A DNA stretch of 64,000 nucleotides from a virus, in the IMG/VR virus record IMGVR_UViG_3300037882_003354, positions 124,001-188,000 of that record. One strand, given 5' to 3'. The notes beneath the pieces are model-generated. The model was not told the origin of the DNA and did no database searches. It was given only the letters and a program-made list of their open reading frames with translations. The translations under genes were made by a program, and so were the position numbers. Positions 1 to 7,030 of the stretch are shown here, piece after piece; the first letter of the stretch is position 1, and each line of letters starts with the position of its first letter.

Positions 1-17
1 TTGAACCTGGAATCCTG

Positions 18-242
18 ATGAATCACAGTCCCATTCTGCAGTGGACAGCCACTGCCGTGACACTGCTGGGCGCCATGCTCACAGCGGCAGCTCTGGATCC
101 CTGGAATGTCTACTGTCTGAATGCCGGCAGTGGCCTGTGGCTCATCTGGGCCTGGCGGGTGCGCAGCCGCAGCTTGATCGTGGTCAACGCTGGCCTGGTG
201 CTCATATACATGGCAGGCCTGGTCCGAGCCTTCTTTGCTTGA
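18..242 (+). CDS. Small predicted membrane protein
   Basis: A 74-residue hydrophobic protein with about three possible membrane segments (roughly residues 8-26, 29-46 and 53-72) separated by a short Arg-rich turn (RVRSRS). I do not recognise the family. Start chosen at the ATG at 18, behind GGAATCCTG; upstream sequence is outside the window, so its promoter is not visible. Its TGA stop (240-242) lies inside the TTGACA box of the next promoter, a layout repeated through this early block. Confidence 0.6.
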   Translation: MNHSPILQWTATAVTLLGAMLTAAALDPWNVYCLNAGSGLWLIWAWRVRSRSLIVVNAGLVLIYMAGLVRAFFA

Positions 243-266
243 CAATCTGGATCATTGTGCTATAGT
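239..266 (+). promoter_or_regulatory. Early sigma70-type promoter
   Basis: TTGACA (239-244), 16-bp spacer, TATAGT (261-266). Expected start point is near 273, where the leader begins ATCGCAACACAACAAGGA and supplies the ribosome site for the gene at 297. Confidence 0.85.
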
Positions 267-296
267 ACTGACATCGCAACACAACAAGGAAGACAC

Positions 297-554
297 ATGA
301 AGAAAGACCTTATGACCCGTGACCTGAAACGGCATGCCCTGGTACAAGACACCGTGACTGGCTTTGTGCAGGCTCAGTACGAATTGCATGACAGCCATGC
401 CTACGCCACCGGCTACATGGAGAGCCTGCTGGTGCAGATCTTGACCTATCACGTGACTGAGGCCAACCGTGCCCGATTCCTGGATGAGCTGGCTCGCAGC
501 GCCGACAAGGCTCGGGTGGAGAGCACCTACAGGGCATTGACCCTGGCTGCGTGA
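297..554 (+). CDS. Hypothetical early protein
   Basis: 85 residues, predicted mostly helical, charged, with no motif I recognise. The ATG at 297 follows AAGGA with good spacing; an upstream TTG in frame lies within the promoter and is rejected. The TGA stop overlaps the ATG of the next gene (TGATG), suggesting translational coupling. Confidence 0.7.
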   Translation: MKKDLMTRDLKRHALVQDTVTGFVQAQYELHDSHAYATGYMESLLVQILTYHVTEANRARFLDELARSADKARVESTYRALTLAA

Positions 555-733
555 TGACTGACTACCAGTTCTGCATGATCCTCCGCGATGGCGGCCATCG
601 GATCATCACCGTGGGGGCGGAGAATCAGGATCACGCCCATGACATGTTCCATCGCATCTACGGCACGGACCTGCCGGCCTTCCTGTACCAGCACCCGCCG
701 GCCTTTGTTCAAGAACTGGTTGACAACTCCTGA
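554..733 (+). CDS. Hypothetical early protein
   Basis: 59 residues beginning MTDYQFCMILRDGG. The first half looks like a beta-alpha fold with a conserved-looking HD-rich middle; no family recognised. It starts at the TGATG overlap with the preceding gene. Its last codons (Val-Asp-Asn) overlap the TTGACA of the next promoter. Confidence 0.65.
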   Translation: MTDYQFCMILRDGGHRIITVGAENQDHAHDMFHRIYGTDLPAFLYQHPPAFVQELVDNS

Positions 734-747
734 ACTCCTGCTATAAT
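720..747 (+). promoter_or_regulatory. Early sigma70-type promoter
   Basis: TTGACA (720-725), 16-bp spacer, TATAAT (742-747). The leader starts near 754 with ATCACAACGCAACAGGGG and leads to the ATG at 781. Confidence 0.88.
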
Positions 748-780
748 ACATTCATCACAACGCAACAGGGGAAGCAGAGC

Positions 781-1053
781 ATGGCCTACGTATTGATCAA
801 TCGCAACCAGAAGGGACGGCAAGAAGCCATCCGCACCTATGCCACCTACAAGGGTGCCCTGATTGGCATGCGCGTGAGCAACCGCAACGCCGGCTGGACT
901 CGTAGCAGCCGCTGCTACCTGGGCTACTGCGCCATGGAATGGGGTCATGATGCCGCTGGCGACTACGAGTACGCACCCTACGCCATCATGCACGAGTTTG
1001 ATTACAAGATGCGGCATCAGCCTCTTGACACGGTGCGTGGGGCCGCTGTATAA
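781..1053 (+). CDS. Hypothetical early protein
   Basis: 90 residues, basic at the start (NRNQKGRQEAIRTYATYKGA) and rich in Tyr in the middle (CYLGYCAMEWG, DYEYAPYAIMHEFDYK). No family recognised. The stop codon TAA is itself part of the TATAAT box (1049-1054) of the next promoter. Confidence 0.7.
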   Translation: MAYVLINRNQKGRQEAIRTYATYKGALIGMRVSNRNAGWTRSSRCYLGYCAMEWGHDAAGDYEYAPYAIMHEFDYKMRHQPLDTVRGAAV

Positions 1054-1054
1054 T
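1025..1054 (+). promoter_or_regulatory. Early sigma70-type promoter
   Basis: TTGACA (1025-1030), 18-bp spacer, TATAAT (1049-1054), then ACACAC and an ATG at 1061, the expected start point of the transcript. Confidence 0.88.
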
Positions 1055-1084
1055 ACACACATGAAGACACAACAGGAGCAACAG

Positions 1085-1255
1085 ATGAATGACTTTAGAC
1101 GGGCCATGCGAGTCATGTGCTCTGCATGTCAAGAATTTCACCAGGTGAAGGATGTGAAATTCATTGACATCCAGGAAGATTATGCCGGCAGGGATCTGAT
1201 GACCTTTGAGTGCTCGGTGACCAGCACCCAACAAAAGGCCTACGTGCTGGGCTGA
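1085..1255 (+). CDS. Small Cys-containing early protein
   Basis: 56 residues. A CSAC pair near residue 12, plus a later Cys (FECS), hints at a small zinc-binding fold, but the set of ligands is incomplete. The ATG at 1085 follows CAGGAGCAACAG. An in-frame ATG at 1061 would add the peptide MKTQQEQQ (see findings). Confidence 0.65.
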   Translation: MNDFRRAMRVMCSACQEFHQVKDVKFIDIQEDYAGRDLMTFECSVTSTQQKAYVLG

Positions 1256-1259
1256 TCAC

Positions 1260-1287
1260 TTGACAATTGGTGCCATGATGTTATAAT
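1260..1287 (+). promoter_or_regulatory. Early sigma70-type promoter
   Basis: TTGACA (1260-1265), 16-bp spacer, TATAAT (1282-1287), ACACAC, ATG at 1294. Confidence 0.88.
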
Positions 1288-1317
1288 ACACACATGATGA
1301 CACAACTGGAGCAACAC

Positions 1318-1518
1318 ATGAATGAATTCGTAGCATCGGCAGTGGATCGGGTGGAGAGCAAGTTCCTGGTCCACTGCGACACTGATGTTCCAGCCGAGAT
1401 CCTGGCTGATGTCCTGCACTATTGCCGGGTCAAAGGCATTGACTTCGACAACGAGCTGCGCCTGGCTCGTGACTACGTGGAGGCAGAACTGGCTGAGTTT
1501 TTCGGTGTAGGTGCTTGA
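1318..1518 (+). CDS. Hypothetical early protein
   Basis: 66 residues, acidic and helical (long helix in the second half, NELRLARDYVEAELAEFFG). Start at 1318 follows TGGAGCAACAC; in-frame ATGs at 1294 and 1297 sit at the expected transcript start. The TGA stop lies inside the next TTGACA. Confidence 0.7.
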   Translation: MNEFVASAVDRVESKFLVHCDTDVPAEILADVLHYCRVKGIDFDNELRLARDYVEAELAEFFGVGA

Positions 1519-1542
1519 CAACCGGAGCGATCCTGCTATAAT
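1515..1542 (+). promoter_or_regulatory. Early sigma70-type promoter
   Basis: TTGACA (1515-1520), 16-bp spacer, TATAAT (1537-1542). ATG at 1549 is the expected first base of the transcript. Confidence 0.88.
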
Positions 1543-1572
1543 GCTGACATGGACAACGCAAAGGAGCAGCAA

Positions 1573-1875
1573 ATGGAACTGAACACACGGCAGGTACGGG
1601 CAATTGCATTGAAGGCAACGGACAAGCCCTTCCACACTTGGACGGACAAGACCAGCGACTACGATGACGCACGACGCAGCGTGGTGTGGAGTTTTTATGG
1701 CACGGGTGGGGCACAGGCATTGTTTGACCTGTTGCAGGCAGAGTTTGCACGGCTGGGCGTGACGAATAAGTTGACGCTCACGGGCACTGCCTATGAATAC
1801 GTGCGCGTGATTGCACCCCTGGGCAATCTGCCTGCCCTGCGCTGGCAGGACTTGCCTGAAGTTTATCCCATCTGA
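1573..1875 (+). CDS. Hypothetical early protein
   Basis: 100 residues, alpha-beta in appearance, with no recognised motif. The ATG at 1573 lies 9 nt after AAAGGAG. An in-frame ATG at 1549 would add eight residues (MDNAKEQQ). Confidence 0.7.
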   Translation: MELNTRQVRAIALKATDKPFHTWTDKTSDYDDARRSVVWSFYGTGGAQALFDLLQAEFARLGVTNKLTLTGTAYEYVRVIAPLGNLPALRWQDLPEVYPI

Positions 1876-1880
1876 TGGTG

Positions 1881-1918
1881 GCAGGGTGCTTGACAACACC
1901 AGCACCCTGCGCTATAAT
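1881..1918 (+). promoter_or_regulatory. Early promoter with a hairpin across the spacer
   Basis: TTGACA (1890-1895), 17-bp spacer, TATAAT (1913-1918). A perfect 10-bp inverted repeat, GCAGGGTGCT (1881-1890) and AGCACCCTGC (1901-1910), brackets the -35 box. It could end transcripts from upstream or bind a regulator. Confidence 0.85.
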
Positions 1919-1951
1919 ACACACATGACGACGCAACAACAGGAGAGGCAA

Positions 1952-2149
1952 ATGACGGTGACCCAATACCTGATGACCCAGGGCTGCGGCCAGGAAGAGA
2001 TCCGCACCATCCTGGAAGAGATGGAGTATCACAGGCAGCAGGAGCTCTGGGTGTCCCAGGACCCCCACGGCGATGAGGGCATGGACTGGGATGCGTTTGA
2101 TGACGCGCAGGCCGAAAGGCTCTGGCCAGAAGCAGAAGATTTTGCTTGA
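1952..2149 (+). CDS. Hypothetical acidic early protein
   Basis: 65 residues, strongly acidic and rich in Glu, Gln and Trp. No family recognised. The start at 1952 follows AGGAGAGGCA; the in-frame ATG at 1925 would add MTTQQQERQ. The TGA stop sits inside the next -35 box. Confidence 0.7.
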   Translation: MTVTQYLMTQGCGQEEIRTILEEMEYHRQQELWVSQDPHGDEGMDWDAFDDAQAERLWPEAEDFA

Positions 2150-2173
2150 CATTCCAAACGAATGCGTTATAAT
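2146..2173 (+). promoter_or_regulatory. Early promoter of the first AAA+ gene
   Basis: TTGACA (2146-2151), 16-bp spacer, TATAAT (2168-2173). This leader lacks the upstream ATG; GAAAGGCGAC gives the ribosome site. Confidence 0.88.
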
Positions 2174-2206
2174 GCAGACTTACACACAACGAAAGGCGAC
2201 ACTAAC

Positions 2207-3085
2207 ATGGCAAAGGCAGCAATGAAGAACCCCAGCAAAGGCACCAGCACCGTGCTGGAATTTGACACCGACGCTATCAAAAGGCGTGAACAAGAAGTGG
2301 CACTGGAGAGCGATGAGGACATCATCAATCGCCTGCGCGAGCGCTTTGACATCCTGACTGACATGACCAAGGCGGTCAAAGAAGGCCATGTGCGGGCCAT
2401 GATTGTAAGCGGTCCACCGGGCGTGGGCAAGAGCTACGGCGTGGAGGCTGTGCTGGAGAAGGACGACTTGTTCAACAAGTTGGCAGAACGCAAGCCCAAG
2501 TACGAGATCGTCAAGGGCGCCATGAGCAGCATTGGACTCTACGCCAAGCTCTACGAGTTCAGCAAGGCTGGCAACGTGGTGGTGTTCGACGACTGCGACA
2601 GCATCCTGATGGAGGACCTGAGCCTGAACATCCTGAAGGGTGCACTGGACAGCAGCAGCCGCCGCTTCATCAGCTGGAACACCGACAGCCGCATCCTGCG
2701 CGCCGAGGGCATTCCCGACCGCTTTGAGTTCTGTGCAGGTGCCATCTTCATCACCAACATCAAGTTTGAGCACGTGCGCAGCAAGAAGCTCAAGGACCAC
2801 CTGGATGCACTGGAGTCGCGCTGCCACTACATTGACCTGCAGATGGACACCACACGCGAGAAGATCCTGCGCATCCGGCAGATCATCAACGATGGCATGC
2901 TGGAGAAGTACGAGTTCAGTCAGCCGGACCTGGTGCGTGACGAGCTGGTGGAGTTCGTGGTGGACAACCAGGACCGACTGCGTGAGCTGAGCCTGCGCAT
3001 GGTGCTCAAGTTGGCGGACCTGCGCAAGAGCTTCCCCACCAATTGGCAAGCCATGGCCAAGACCACTTGTATGCGTCGGTCATGA
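2207..3085 (+). CDS. AAA+ type P-loop ATPase, copy 1
   Basis: 292 residues. Walker A GPPGVGKS at 69-76 and Walker B VVVFDDCD near 124-131, followed by KGALDSSSRRFISW and a sensor-like FITN segment near 195. A helical region follows (about 220-290), as in AAA+ lid domains. The family is the compact ATPase often seen in aquatic T4-like phages; its substrate is unknown to me. It heads a three-gene unit (2207-3587) with ATGA overlaps. A clear paralogue lies at 10598-11488. Start chosen at 2207 after AAAGGCGACACTAAC. A role in remodelling a host or phage complex early in infection is inference. Confidence 0.85.
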   Translation: MAKAAMKNPSKGTSTVLEFDTDAIKRREQEVALESDEDIINRLRERFDILTDMTKAVKEGHVRAMIVSGPPGVGKSYGVEAVLEKDDLFNKLAERKPKYEIVKGAMSSIGLYAKLYEFSKAGNVVVFDDCDSILMEDLSLNILKGALDSSSRRFISWNTDSRILRAEGIPDRFEFCAGAIFITNIKFEHVRSKKLKDHLDALESRCHYIDLQMDTTREKILRIRQIINDGMLEKYEFSQPDLVRDELVEFVVDNQDRLRELSLRMVLKLADLRKSFPTNWQAMAKTTCMRRS

Positions 3086-3360
3086 TCAACCAACTGCTCT
3101 ACGCCACCTGGGTGGAGCGCCTGGTGGCGCTCACCGCCCAGGCCCTGGTGCTGTGGTGGGTGGGTGCCCAACTGGAGGGAGATCACTTCTGGGCCTTGTG
3201 CAGCATCCTGGCCATGACCCTGGTGTTGGAGTACTTGGCCTGGCAACAGGGCATTGCACAAGGCATGGCCATCTACGCGGGACTGACACCACAGCAACAG
3301 GCTGACGTCAGTGCCATCTTAAACTCAACCGACGACACAACTGAAGAAGAACAAAAATGA
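3082..3360 (+). CDS. Small two-segment membrane protein
   Basis: 92 residues with two hydrophobic stretches (about 10-30 and 37-55) and a polar acidic tail ending TTEEEQK. It starts in an ATGA overlap with the AAA+ gene, so it is probably translated with it; this may tether the ATPase pathway to the membrane, which is inference only. Confidence 0.65.
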   Translation: MINQLLYATWVERLVALTAQALVLWWVGAQLEGDHFWALCSILAMTLVLEYLAWQQGIAQGMAIYAGLTPQQQADVSAILNSTDDTTEEEQK

Positions 3361-3587
3361 ACAACCCATGCACCTGGATTGGCCCATACGGACTAAAGTG
3401 TACATGTGACCGACCGGCCATGCCCACCCGCAACTATTGTGAGGATCACATCTGGTTGATCTATCAGAAGGGCACCAACCTACGCCGACGACACAAGGAC
3501 ATTCGAGTGGCTAATGCCGTGTGGGACTGGGAGAGCGAGTTCAACTCAGCGGTGCAGGAACTGGTGGAAGAAGGCTTCGAAGTTTAA
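3357..3587 (+). CDS. Small Cys/His protein, possible zinc binder
   Basis: 76 residues. Cys5, Cys15, Cys17, Cys28 and His31 (CEDH) form a plausible zinc site of the kind seen in small phage proteins beginning with a short beta-hairpin. Starts in an ATGA overlap, third gene of the AAA+ unit. Confidence 0.65.
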   Translation: MNNPCTWIGPYGLKCTCDRPAMPTRNYCEDHIWLIYQKGTNLRRRHKDIRVANAVWDWESEFNSAVQELVEEGFEV

Positions 3588-3595
3588 AAGATTGC

Positions 3596-3623
3596 TTGAC
3601 ATCTCTTGTGATTGTGCTATACT
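3596..3623 (+). promoter_or_regulatory. Early sigma70-type promoter
   Basis: TTGACA (3596-3601), 16-bp spacer, TATACT (3618-3623). Leader starts near 3630 with ATCAACAACGCAAAGGA. Confidence 0.85.
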
Positions 3624-3653
3624 ACATTCATCAACAACGCAAAGGAAGACGAA

Positions 3654-4268
3654 ATGCCTAACTGGTGCAACAATCGAGTGACACTGACCCACACAGACCC
3701 TGTGATGATTGACCGTGCTGTCAAGGCCTACCAACAGGGTCGCTTGCTGAACGAGTTCATCCCTGTGCCACAGGAACTCATGGACACCCAGGCCAGCCCG
3801 GGCACCCAGGAGGAGGCCCTGGTGGCCCAGCGCACAGCCAATACAGAGAAGTTTGGTTTCGCCGACTGGTATACCTTCTGTCTGACCAACTGGGGCACCA
3901 AGTGGGATGTGGGTGGCGATGGTGAGTTCATCGAGCAAGACTCGCCCAATGAGGTCGAACTGGCTTTTGACAGCGCCTGGGCACCACCCATTGCGGCCTA
4001 CGAGCAACTGGAGGGCCTGGGTTTTGAGATTGAAGCCTATTACTTTGAACCCGGCATGGCCTTCTGCGGCGTCTGGACCAATGAGTTCGGTGACGACTAC
4101 TGTGAATACACAGACATGACACCGCAAGAGATCCGTGATCAGATGCCCGAGATTGACGAACGCTTCTGCATCAGCGACATGCTGGAGGAGTGGGCACGAG
4201 AAGAGGCTGAGAATGAAGAGAACCTGGAGATTGACCTGGACGGCGGCTTGAGCGCCACCAACGAATAA
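3654..4268 (+). CDS. Api92/YubB-like protein (ferredoxin-like fold)
   Basis: 204 residues opening with MPNWCNNRVTL, the hallmark start of the YubB/Api92-like family found in phages and plasmids, followed by FGFADWYTFCLTNWGTKWD and a later AFDSAWAPP segment, also typical. The fold is ferredoxin-like; the molecular role of the family is not known. The last 50 residues are very acidic. The start at 3654 follows AAAGGAAGACGAA and is fixed by the family's N-terminus. Transcribed alone from its own promoter. Confidence 0.85.
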   Translation: MPNWCNNRVTLTHTDPVMIDRAVKAYQQGRLLNEFIPVPQELMDTQASPGTQEEALVAQRTANTEKFGFADWYTFCLTNWGTKWDVGGDGEFIEQDSPNEVELAFDSAWAPPIAAYEQLEGLGFEIEAYYFEPGMAFCGVWTNEFGDDYCEYTDMTPQEIRDQMPEIDERFCISDMLEEWAREEAENEENLEIDLDGGLSATNE

Positions 4269-4271
4269 AGA

Positions 4272-4300
4272 TTGACAGGGGCTCAGTCCCCTGTTATAAT
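4272..4300 (+). promoter_or_regulatory. Early promoter with spacer hairpin
   Basis: TTGACA (4272-4277), 17-bp spacer, TATAAT (4295-4300). The spacer contains the inverted repeat ACAGGGG / CCCCTGT (4275-4294), which overlaps the -35 box and runs into TTATAAT, so it could also act as a terminator for the gene before it. Confidence 0.85.
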
Positions 4301-4329
4301 ACGACATCAACACAACAAAAGGAAACAAG

Positions 4330-4719
4330 ATGGCAACTCGCGGCGTAATTGGGGTCATGTATGGTGAAGTCTGCAAGAGCATTTATGTGCACTGGGATTC
4401 GTATCTGGGCGGTGTGGGTGCCACGCTGCTGGAGAACTACGGACGAGTGGGTGCTAGCGAACTCATTGCCTGCGGCAACGTCAGCAGCCTGGGTGCCACC
4501 ATTCCGGACACCCGGTTCTTTGACCAAGAAACCGAGTGCCTGACTGCCAACAACTTTGAAGAGTTCCTGGATCAGTGGGGCGACTCCTGGATAGAGTACA
4601 TGTACATCATGGGCATGGATGAGCAGTGGTATGTGGTGCGTGACAACCGCAGCCTGCAACTGTTGAGCGAGGCCCTGGCGGCCGAACGGGCCTTGGACAA
4701 CATGAAGGAGCAAGCATAA
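4330..4719 (+). CDS. Conserved-type phage hypothetical protein
   Basis: 129 residues. The start MATRGVIGV with YVHWDSYLGGVGATLLENY resembles a widespread small phage family of unknown function that opens with T-R-(G/A)-xIG and a YxHxDGY-like motif. Start at 4330 follows AAAGGAAACAAG. Its TAA shares its last base with the ATG of the next gene. Confidence 0.7.
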   Translation: MATRGVIGVMYGEVCKSIYVHWDSYLGGVGATLLENYGRVGASELIACGNVSSLGATIPDTRFFDQETECLTANNFEEFLDQWGDSWIEYMYIMGMDEQWYVVRDNRSLQLLSEALAAERALDNMKEQA

Positions 4720-4931
4720 TGGGTCTGGAAAAGGTGGTGCTCAGGGACTTGGAAGATGAATCGGTCTATGACGTCTATTGGTCATCAGGCCGCTTGTACT
4801 ACATGAACGAATGGGACTTGCCCACCATTCGTCAGGTGCTCAGGGATCGTTACCCATTGGTGAACCAGGACATCCTGGTGGCTGATACAGATGCTGTCAT
4901 GTTCGATCCCTATGCAACTGTCAACAGCTAG
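4719..4931 (+). CDS. Hypothetical early protein
   Basis: 70 residues, acidic, alpha-beta. Starts in a TAATG overlap with the preceding gene, so translation is probably coupled. No family recognised. Confidence 0.65.
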   Translation: MGLEKVVLRDLEDESVYDVYWSSGRLYYMNEWDLPTIRQVLRDRYPLVNQDILVADTDAVMFDPYATVNS

Positions 4932-4969
4932 ACACCCTAAAACCCCGCTGCAAGGGTGGGCAGAATCGG

Positions 4970-4998
4970 TTGACAAGACTGAATTTACATGTTAAACT
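4970..4998 (+). promoter_or_regulatory. Early promoter, weaker -10
   Basis: TTGACA (4970-4975), 17-bp spacer, TAAACT (4993-4998). A loose inverted repeat (CACCCT near 4933, AGGGTG near 4953) precedes it and might end upstream transcripts. Confidence 0.7.
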
Positions 4999-5049
4999 AA
5001 TGACACTGGACCAATGATGGTTCGGTATTACACACACAAAGGAAATTTT

Positions 5050-5451
5050 ATGACTGACAAGACTTATACCCACGCTGGCGTGAGCACTTTTGAAGGCGTG
5101 ATCAAGCCGCGCTTCACCTGCAATCCCAATCGTGTGAAGACCATGATCAAGGAAGGGCACACTGCCATCGACTTCCTGGAGCTCTTGAAGCCCATGACCA
5201 CGCAGGAGGCCATCGCTTACTTGCTCAAGATCAATTACGGTGACGACGCCACTCGTGCGGCACTCACGGCAGCCCTGGACCGTCGCGTGCCGGCTGTCAA
5301 GGCACCCAAGACCGTCCGGGTCAAGGCTGAGAAGAAGGTCAAGCCCACCTTGTCGTCCATCGCTGCACGTGGCCCCCGCAATCCTGTGACCCAGGTCACC
5401 CGAGCTGAGGTTGAAGCCCAGCTGGCCGATCTGGACGACGCGCCCTTCTAA
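5050..5451 (+). CDS. Basic hypothetical early protein
   Basis: 133 residues with a helical first half (residues 25-75, possibly a small helical bundle) and a Lys/Arg/Pro-rich segment (about 80-115, VPAVKAPKTVRVKAEKKVK) that could bind nucleic acid. Ends acidic (LADLDDAPF). Start at 5050 follows AAAGGAAATTTT. Binding to DNA or RNA is inferred only from charge. Confidence 0.65.
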   Translation: MTDKTYTHAGVSTFEGVIKPRFTCNPNRVKTMIKEGHTAIDFLELLKPMTTQEAIAYLLKINYGDDATRAALTAALDRRVPAVKAPKTVRVKAEKKVKPTLSSIAARGPRNPVTQVTRAEVEAQLADLDDAPF

Positions 5452-5456
5452 GCACC

Positions 5457-5669
5457 ATGAGCCAACTGCTGTTCGTTGGCCGTCCCTGGACGGTGTTTGA
5501 CGCCCACAACCGTCAGCACCGCCAGTGGTTCGCGGAGTTCCAGCGCCGCCGCTCCTGGGGCTCCTGTCCTGTCAGGTTCATCATCCCGGACGACGCTGGG
5601 GACTTATTGAGTATGATCCAGGGCCGGTTAATAGAATATTATACCAATAAAGAGTTTAAAATCAGTTGA
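5457..5669 (+). CDS. Hypothetical early protein
   Basis: 70 residues, starting 5 nt after the previous stop. Aromatic and basic first half (VGRPWTVFDAHNRQHRQWFAEFQRRRSWG); no family recognised. The TGA stop is inside the next TTGACA. Confidence 0.65.
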   Translation: MSQLLFVGRPWTVFDAHNRQHRQWFAEFQRRRSWGSCPVRFIIPDDAGDLLSMIQGRLIEYYTNKEFKIS

Positions 5670-5720
5670 CATCCTGACAGATACTGTATACCATAGTATC
5701 AACTGTTTGAATACAGTATC
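5666..5720 (+). promoter_or_regulatory. Promoter with operator-like inverted repeats
   Basis: TTGACA (5666-5671) and TATACC (5687-5692, 15-bp spacer). A perfect 10-bp inverted repeat, GATACTGTAT (5680-5689) and ATACAGTATC (5711-5720), overlaps the -10 region, and a third half-site AGTATC lies at 5695-5700. Placed directly before a winged-helix gene, this looks like a self-regulating operator. Confidence 0.7.
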
Positions 5721-5736
5721 ACATAAGGATATCAAA

Positions 5737-5982
5737 ATGAGTTTAATCAAATTAACCAAGCCGCAAAACCAATTTCTAGAAGAGCACCTTCGTGGAACTG
5801 GACGCACCCTGAGCGCACGTCAGGCACGGGCCGCCTACGGCATCCAGAACCTCCGCGCTCGCATGACGGAACTTCGTCACGCTGGGTTGCGAGTCACCAC
5901 TGACATCAACAGTCAGGGCCGCACAGTGTATGCCATCAGCAGCCGTGACGTCACCGGCAGTCGTGCTGCCCGCTTTGCCTGA
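5737..5982 (+). CDS. Winged-helix (HTH_39-like) DNA-binding protein
   Basis: 81 residues. The pattern TLSARQARAAYGIQNLRARMTELRHAGL, then a short beta-wing (VTTDINSQGRTVYAI), fits the small HTH_39-type winged-helix domain found in phage regulators. A C-terminal basic tail (SRAARFA) follows. The start at 5737 follows AAGGATATCAAA. The operator-like repeats in its own promoter suggest that it represses or activates itself; that is inference. The next gene starts in a TGATG overlap. Confidence 0.75.
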   Translation: MSLIKLTKPQNQFLEEHLRGTGRTLSARQARAAYGIQNLRARMTELRHAGLRVTTDINSQGRTVYAISSRDVTGSRAARFA

Positions 5983-6200
5983 TGCATGACATCACAGTCG
6001 CCGTGCAGTTGACTGGGCAGGATCTGGAGTTCCTGGACTCGGTGTTGAAGTGTGTGATTGACACCAACACTGAGCAGGAGGCTGAGACACTGACCCTGCT
6101 GCGTGCCAGACTGGCCCATGCCCAGGCAGAGTTGATGAGTGCCAGGGCCATGGCCCTGGCATTAAATACTCAGTCTTATATTAAAGGAGATAGATTATGA
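5982..6200 (+). CDS. Hypothetical helical protein
   Basis: 72 residues, nearly all helix, with a coiled-coil-like second half (EAETLTLLRARLAHAQAELM). Overlaps both neighbours (TGATG before, ATGA after), so it is part of a three-gene unit with the winged-helix protein and the holin-like protein. Confidence 0.65.
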   Translation: MHDITVAVQLTGQDLEFLDSVLKCVIDTNTEQEAETLTLLRARLAHAQAELMSARAMALALNTQSYIKGDRL

Positions 6201-6430
6201 GCAATTTAGATACTAAAGTATCAGAAGTCACCGCGGAAGTGGTAGTCAGTCAGTTGACTGGCAAGAAGTGGTACCTGTCCAAGACACTCTGGGCCAACGT
6301 GGGCATGATTGCAGCCATCTGGTTCCAGGGCCACTTTGGAGTTGCCATGAGCGTGGAACTGCAGGCCCTAATCATGGCTGGTGTCAACATGGCACTGCGC
6401 ACCATCACCAAGGAACCTGTGGTCTGGTGA
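6197..6430 (+). CDS. Holin-like small membrane protein
   Basis: 77 residues. A basic KKWYLSKTLW entry is followed by one membrane segment (about 31-45) and an amphipathic segment ending NMALRTITKEPVVW. This SKT-W...LR-ITK-P arrangement is typical of small phage membrane proteins often labelled holin or holin-associated. No endolysin is seen nearby, so a lysis role is tentative. Confidence 0.6.
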   Translation: MSNLDTKVSEVTAEVVVSQLTGKKWYLSKTLWANVGMIAAIWFQGHFGVAMSVELQALIMAGVNMALRTITKEPVVW

Positions 6431-6431
6431 G

Positions 6432-6460
6432 TTGACAAGAACCGCATCACCTGCTATACT
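6432..6460 (+). promoter_or_regulatory. Early sigma70-type promoter
   Basis: TTGACA (6432-6437), 17-bp spacer, TATACT (6455-6460). Confidence 0.85.
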
Positions 6461-6488
6461 GACTCCACATTAACACATGGAGTTGGAA

Positions 6489-6575
6489 ATGCAGCAGGTG
6501 AAATTGGTTCTGGGTTGGATCGCCGTCATTGTCCTGTCAGCCTTCATGGGTGTTTTACTCGCCTGGAGGGGTTGA
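6489..6575 (+). CDS. 28-residue single-pass membrane peptide
   Basis: MQQVKLVLGWIAVIVLSAFM is the first part: a short basic start and one membrane helix, ending AWRG. The ATG at 6489 follows GGAGTTGGAA; an in-frame ATG at 6477 would add four residues. It has its own promoter and its TGA lies in the next TTGACA, the same signature as its neighbours, which argues that it is real despite its size. Confidence 0.6.
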   Translation: MQQVKLVLGWIAVIVLSAFMGVLLAWRG

Positions 6576-6600
6576 CAGGACTCTTCTCTGACTGTAGAAT
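6572..6600 (+). promoter_or_regulatory. Early promoter giving a leaderless mRNA
   Basis: TTGACA (6572-6577), 17-bp spacer, TAGAAT (6595-6600), ACACAC, then the ATG at 6607. The expected transcript start is the A of the start codon. Confidence 0.83.
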
Positions 6601-6606
6601 ACACAC

Positions 6607-6807
6607 ATGAAATACAACATCCAGCAAGAGACCACCCAGTGGGCCAGCCCCACCACTCCCAATCATGTGTACATTTTTGAAGGCACGGTGAGCGGCCGTG
6701 GGGCCAAGGCCATTGGCTACGTCAAGGCTGGCACCACTCACGTGCAGCGATTCCGTGTGCCCATGATGATGGACACTCGCGGCAGGACCTTTGTTGCCTT
6801 GAAATGA
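6607..6807 (+). CDS. Hypothetical early protein, leaderless start
   Basis: 66 residues, beta-rich, no family recognised. There is no ribosome site: the ATG lies 6 nt after the -10 box, so the mRNA should start at or within a base of the ATG. No later ATG would leave a sensible protein (the next are at MMM near residue 53). Ends in an ATGA overlap with the next gene. Confidence 0.65.
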   Translation: MKYNIQQETTQWASPTTPNHVYIFEGTVSGRGAKAIGYVKAGTTHVQRFRVPMMMDTRGRTFVALK

Positions 6808-6992
6808 GAAACAGCAGATACGGTTTTGACACCCTGCCAGCCATCCCATTCACCAGTGCGCCCTGGGTGCCTGTGGGTGAAGCCACTGAGATCACCTGGG
6901 CTCAGGCCTACTCACAGTGGAGTCAGGCGCAACGGGTGCCCGTGACACCACAGGACTTCTTGAAGGCCTTCAGGCTTGACTCCGACAGATGA
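6804..6992 (+). CDS. Hypothetical early protein
   Basis: 62 residues, Trp- and Pro-rich, starting in an ATGA overlap with the preceding gene. No family recognised. Its 3' end contains the next promoter's -35 box. Confidence 0.6.
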   Translation: MRNSRYGFDTLPAIPFTSAPWVPVGEATEITWAQAYSQWSQAQRVPVTPQDFLKAFRLDSDR

Positions 6993-7004
6993 TGCTGCTA
7001 GAAT
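6976..7004 (+). promoter_or_regulatory. Early sigma70-type promoter
   Basis: TTGACT (6976-6981), 17-bp spacer, TAGAAT (6999-7004). The leader carries ACAACAGGAG before the ATG at 7031. Confidence 0.75.
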
Positions 7005-7030
7005 AGATGCAAGACAACAGGAGTAGACGA

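Noticed and set aside
2180-3049. A 289-codon minus-strand frame opposite the first AAA+ gene
   Set aside because: It mirrors a gene with clear Walker motifs, its protein is low in charge order and rich in Val/His, and it has no ribosome site; it is a shadow caused by codon bias.
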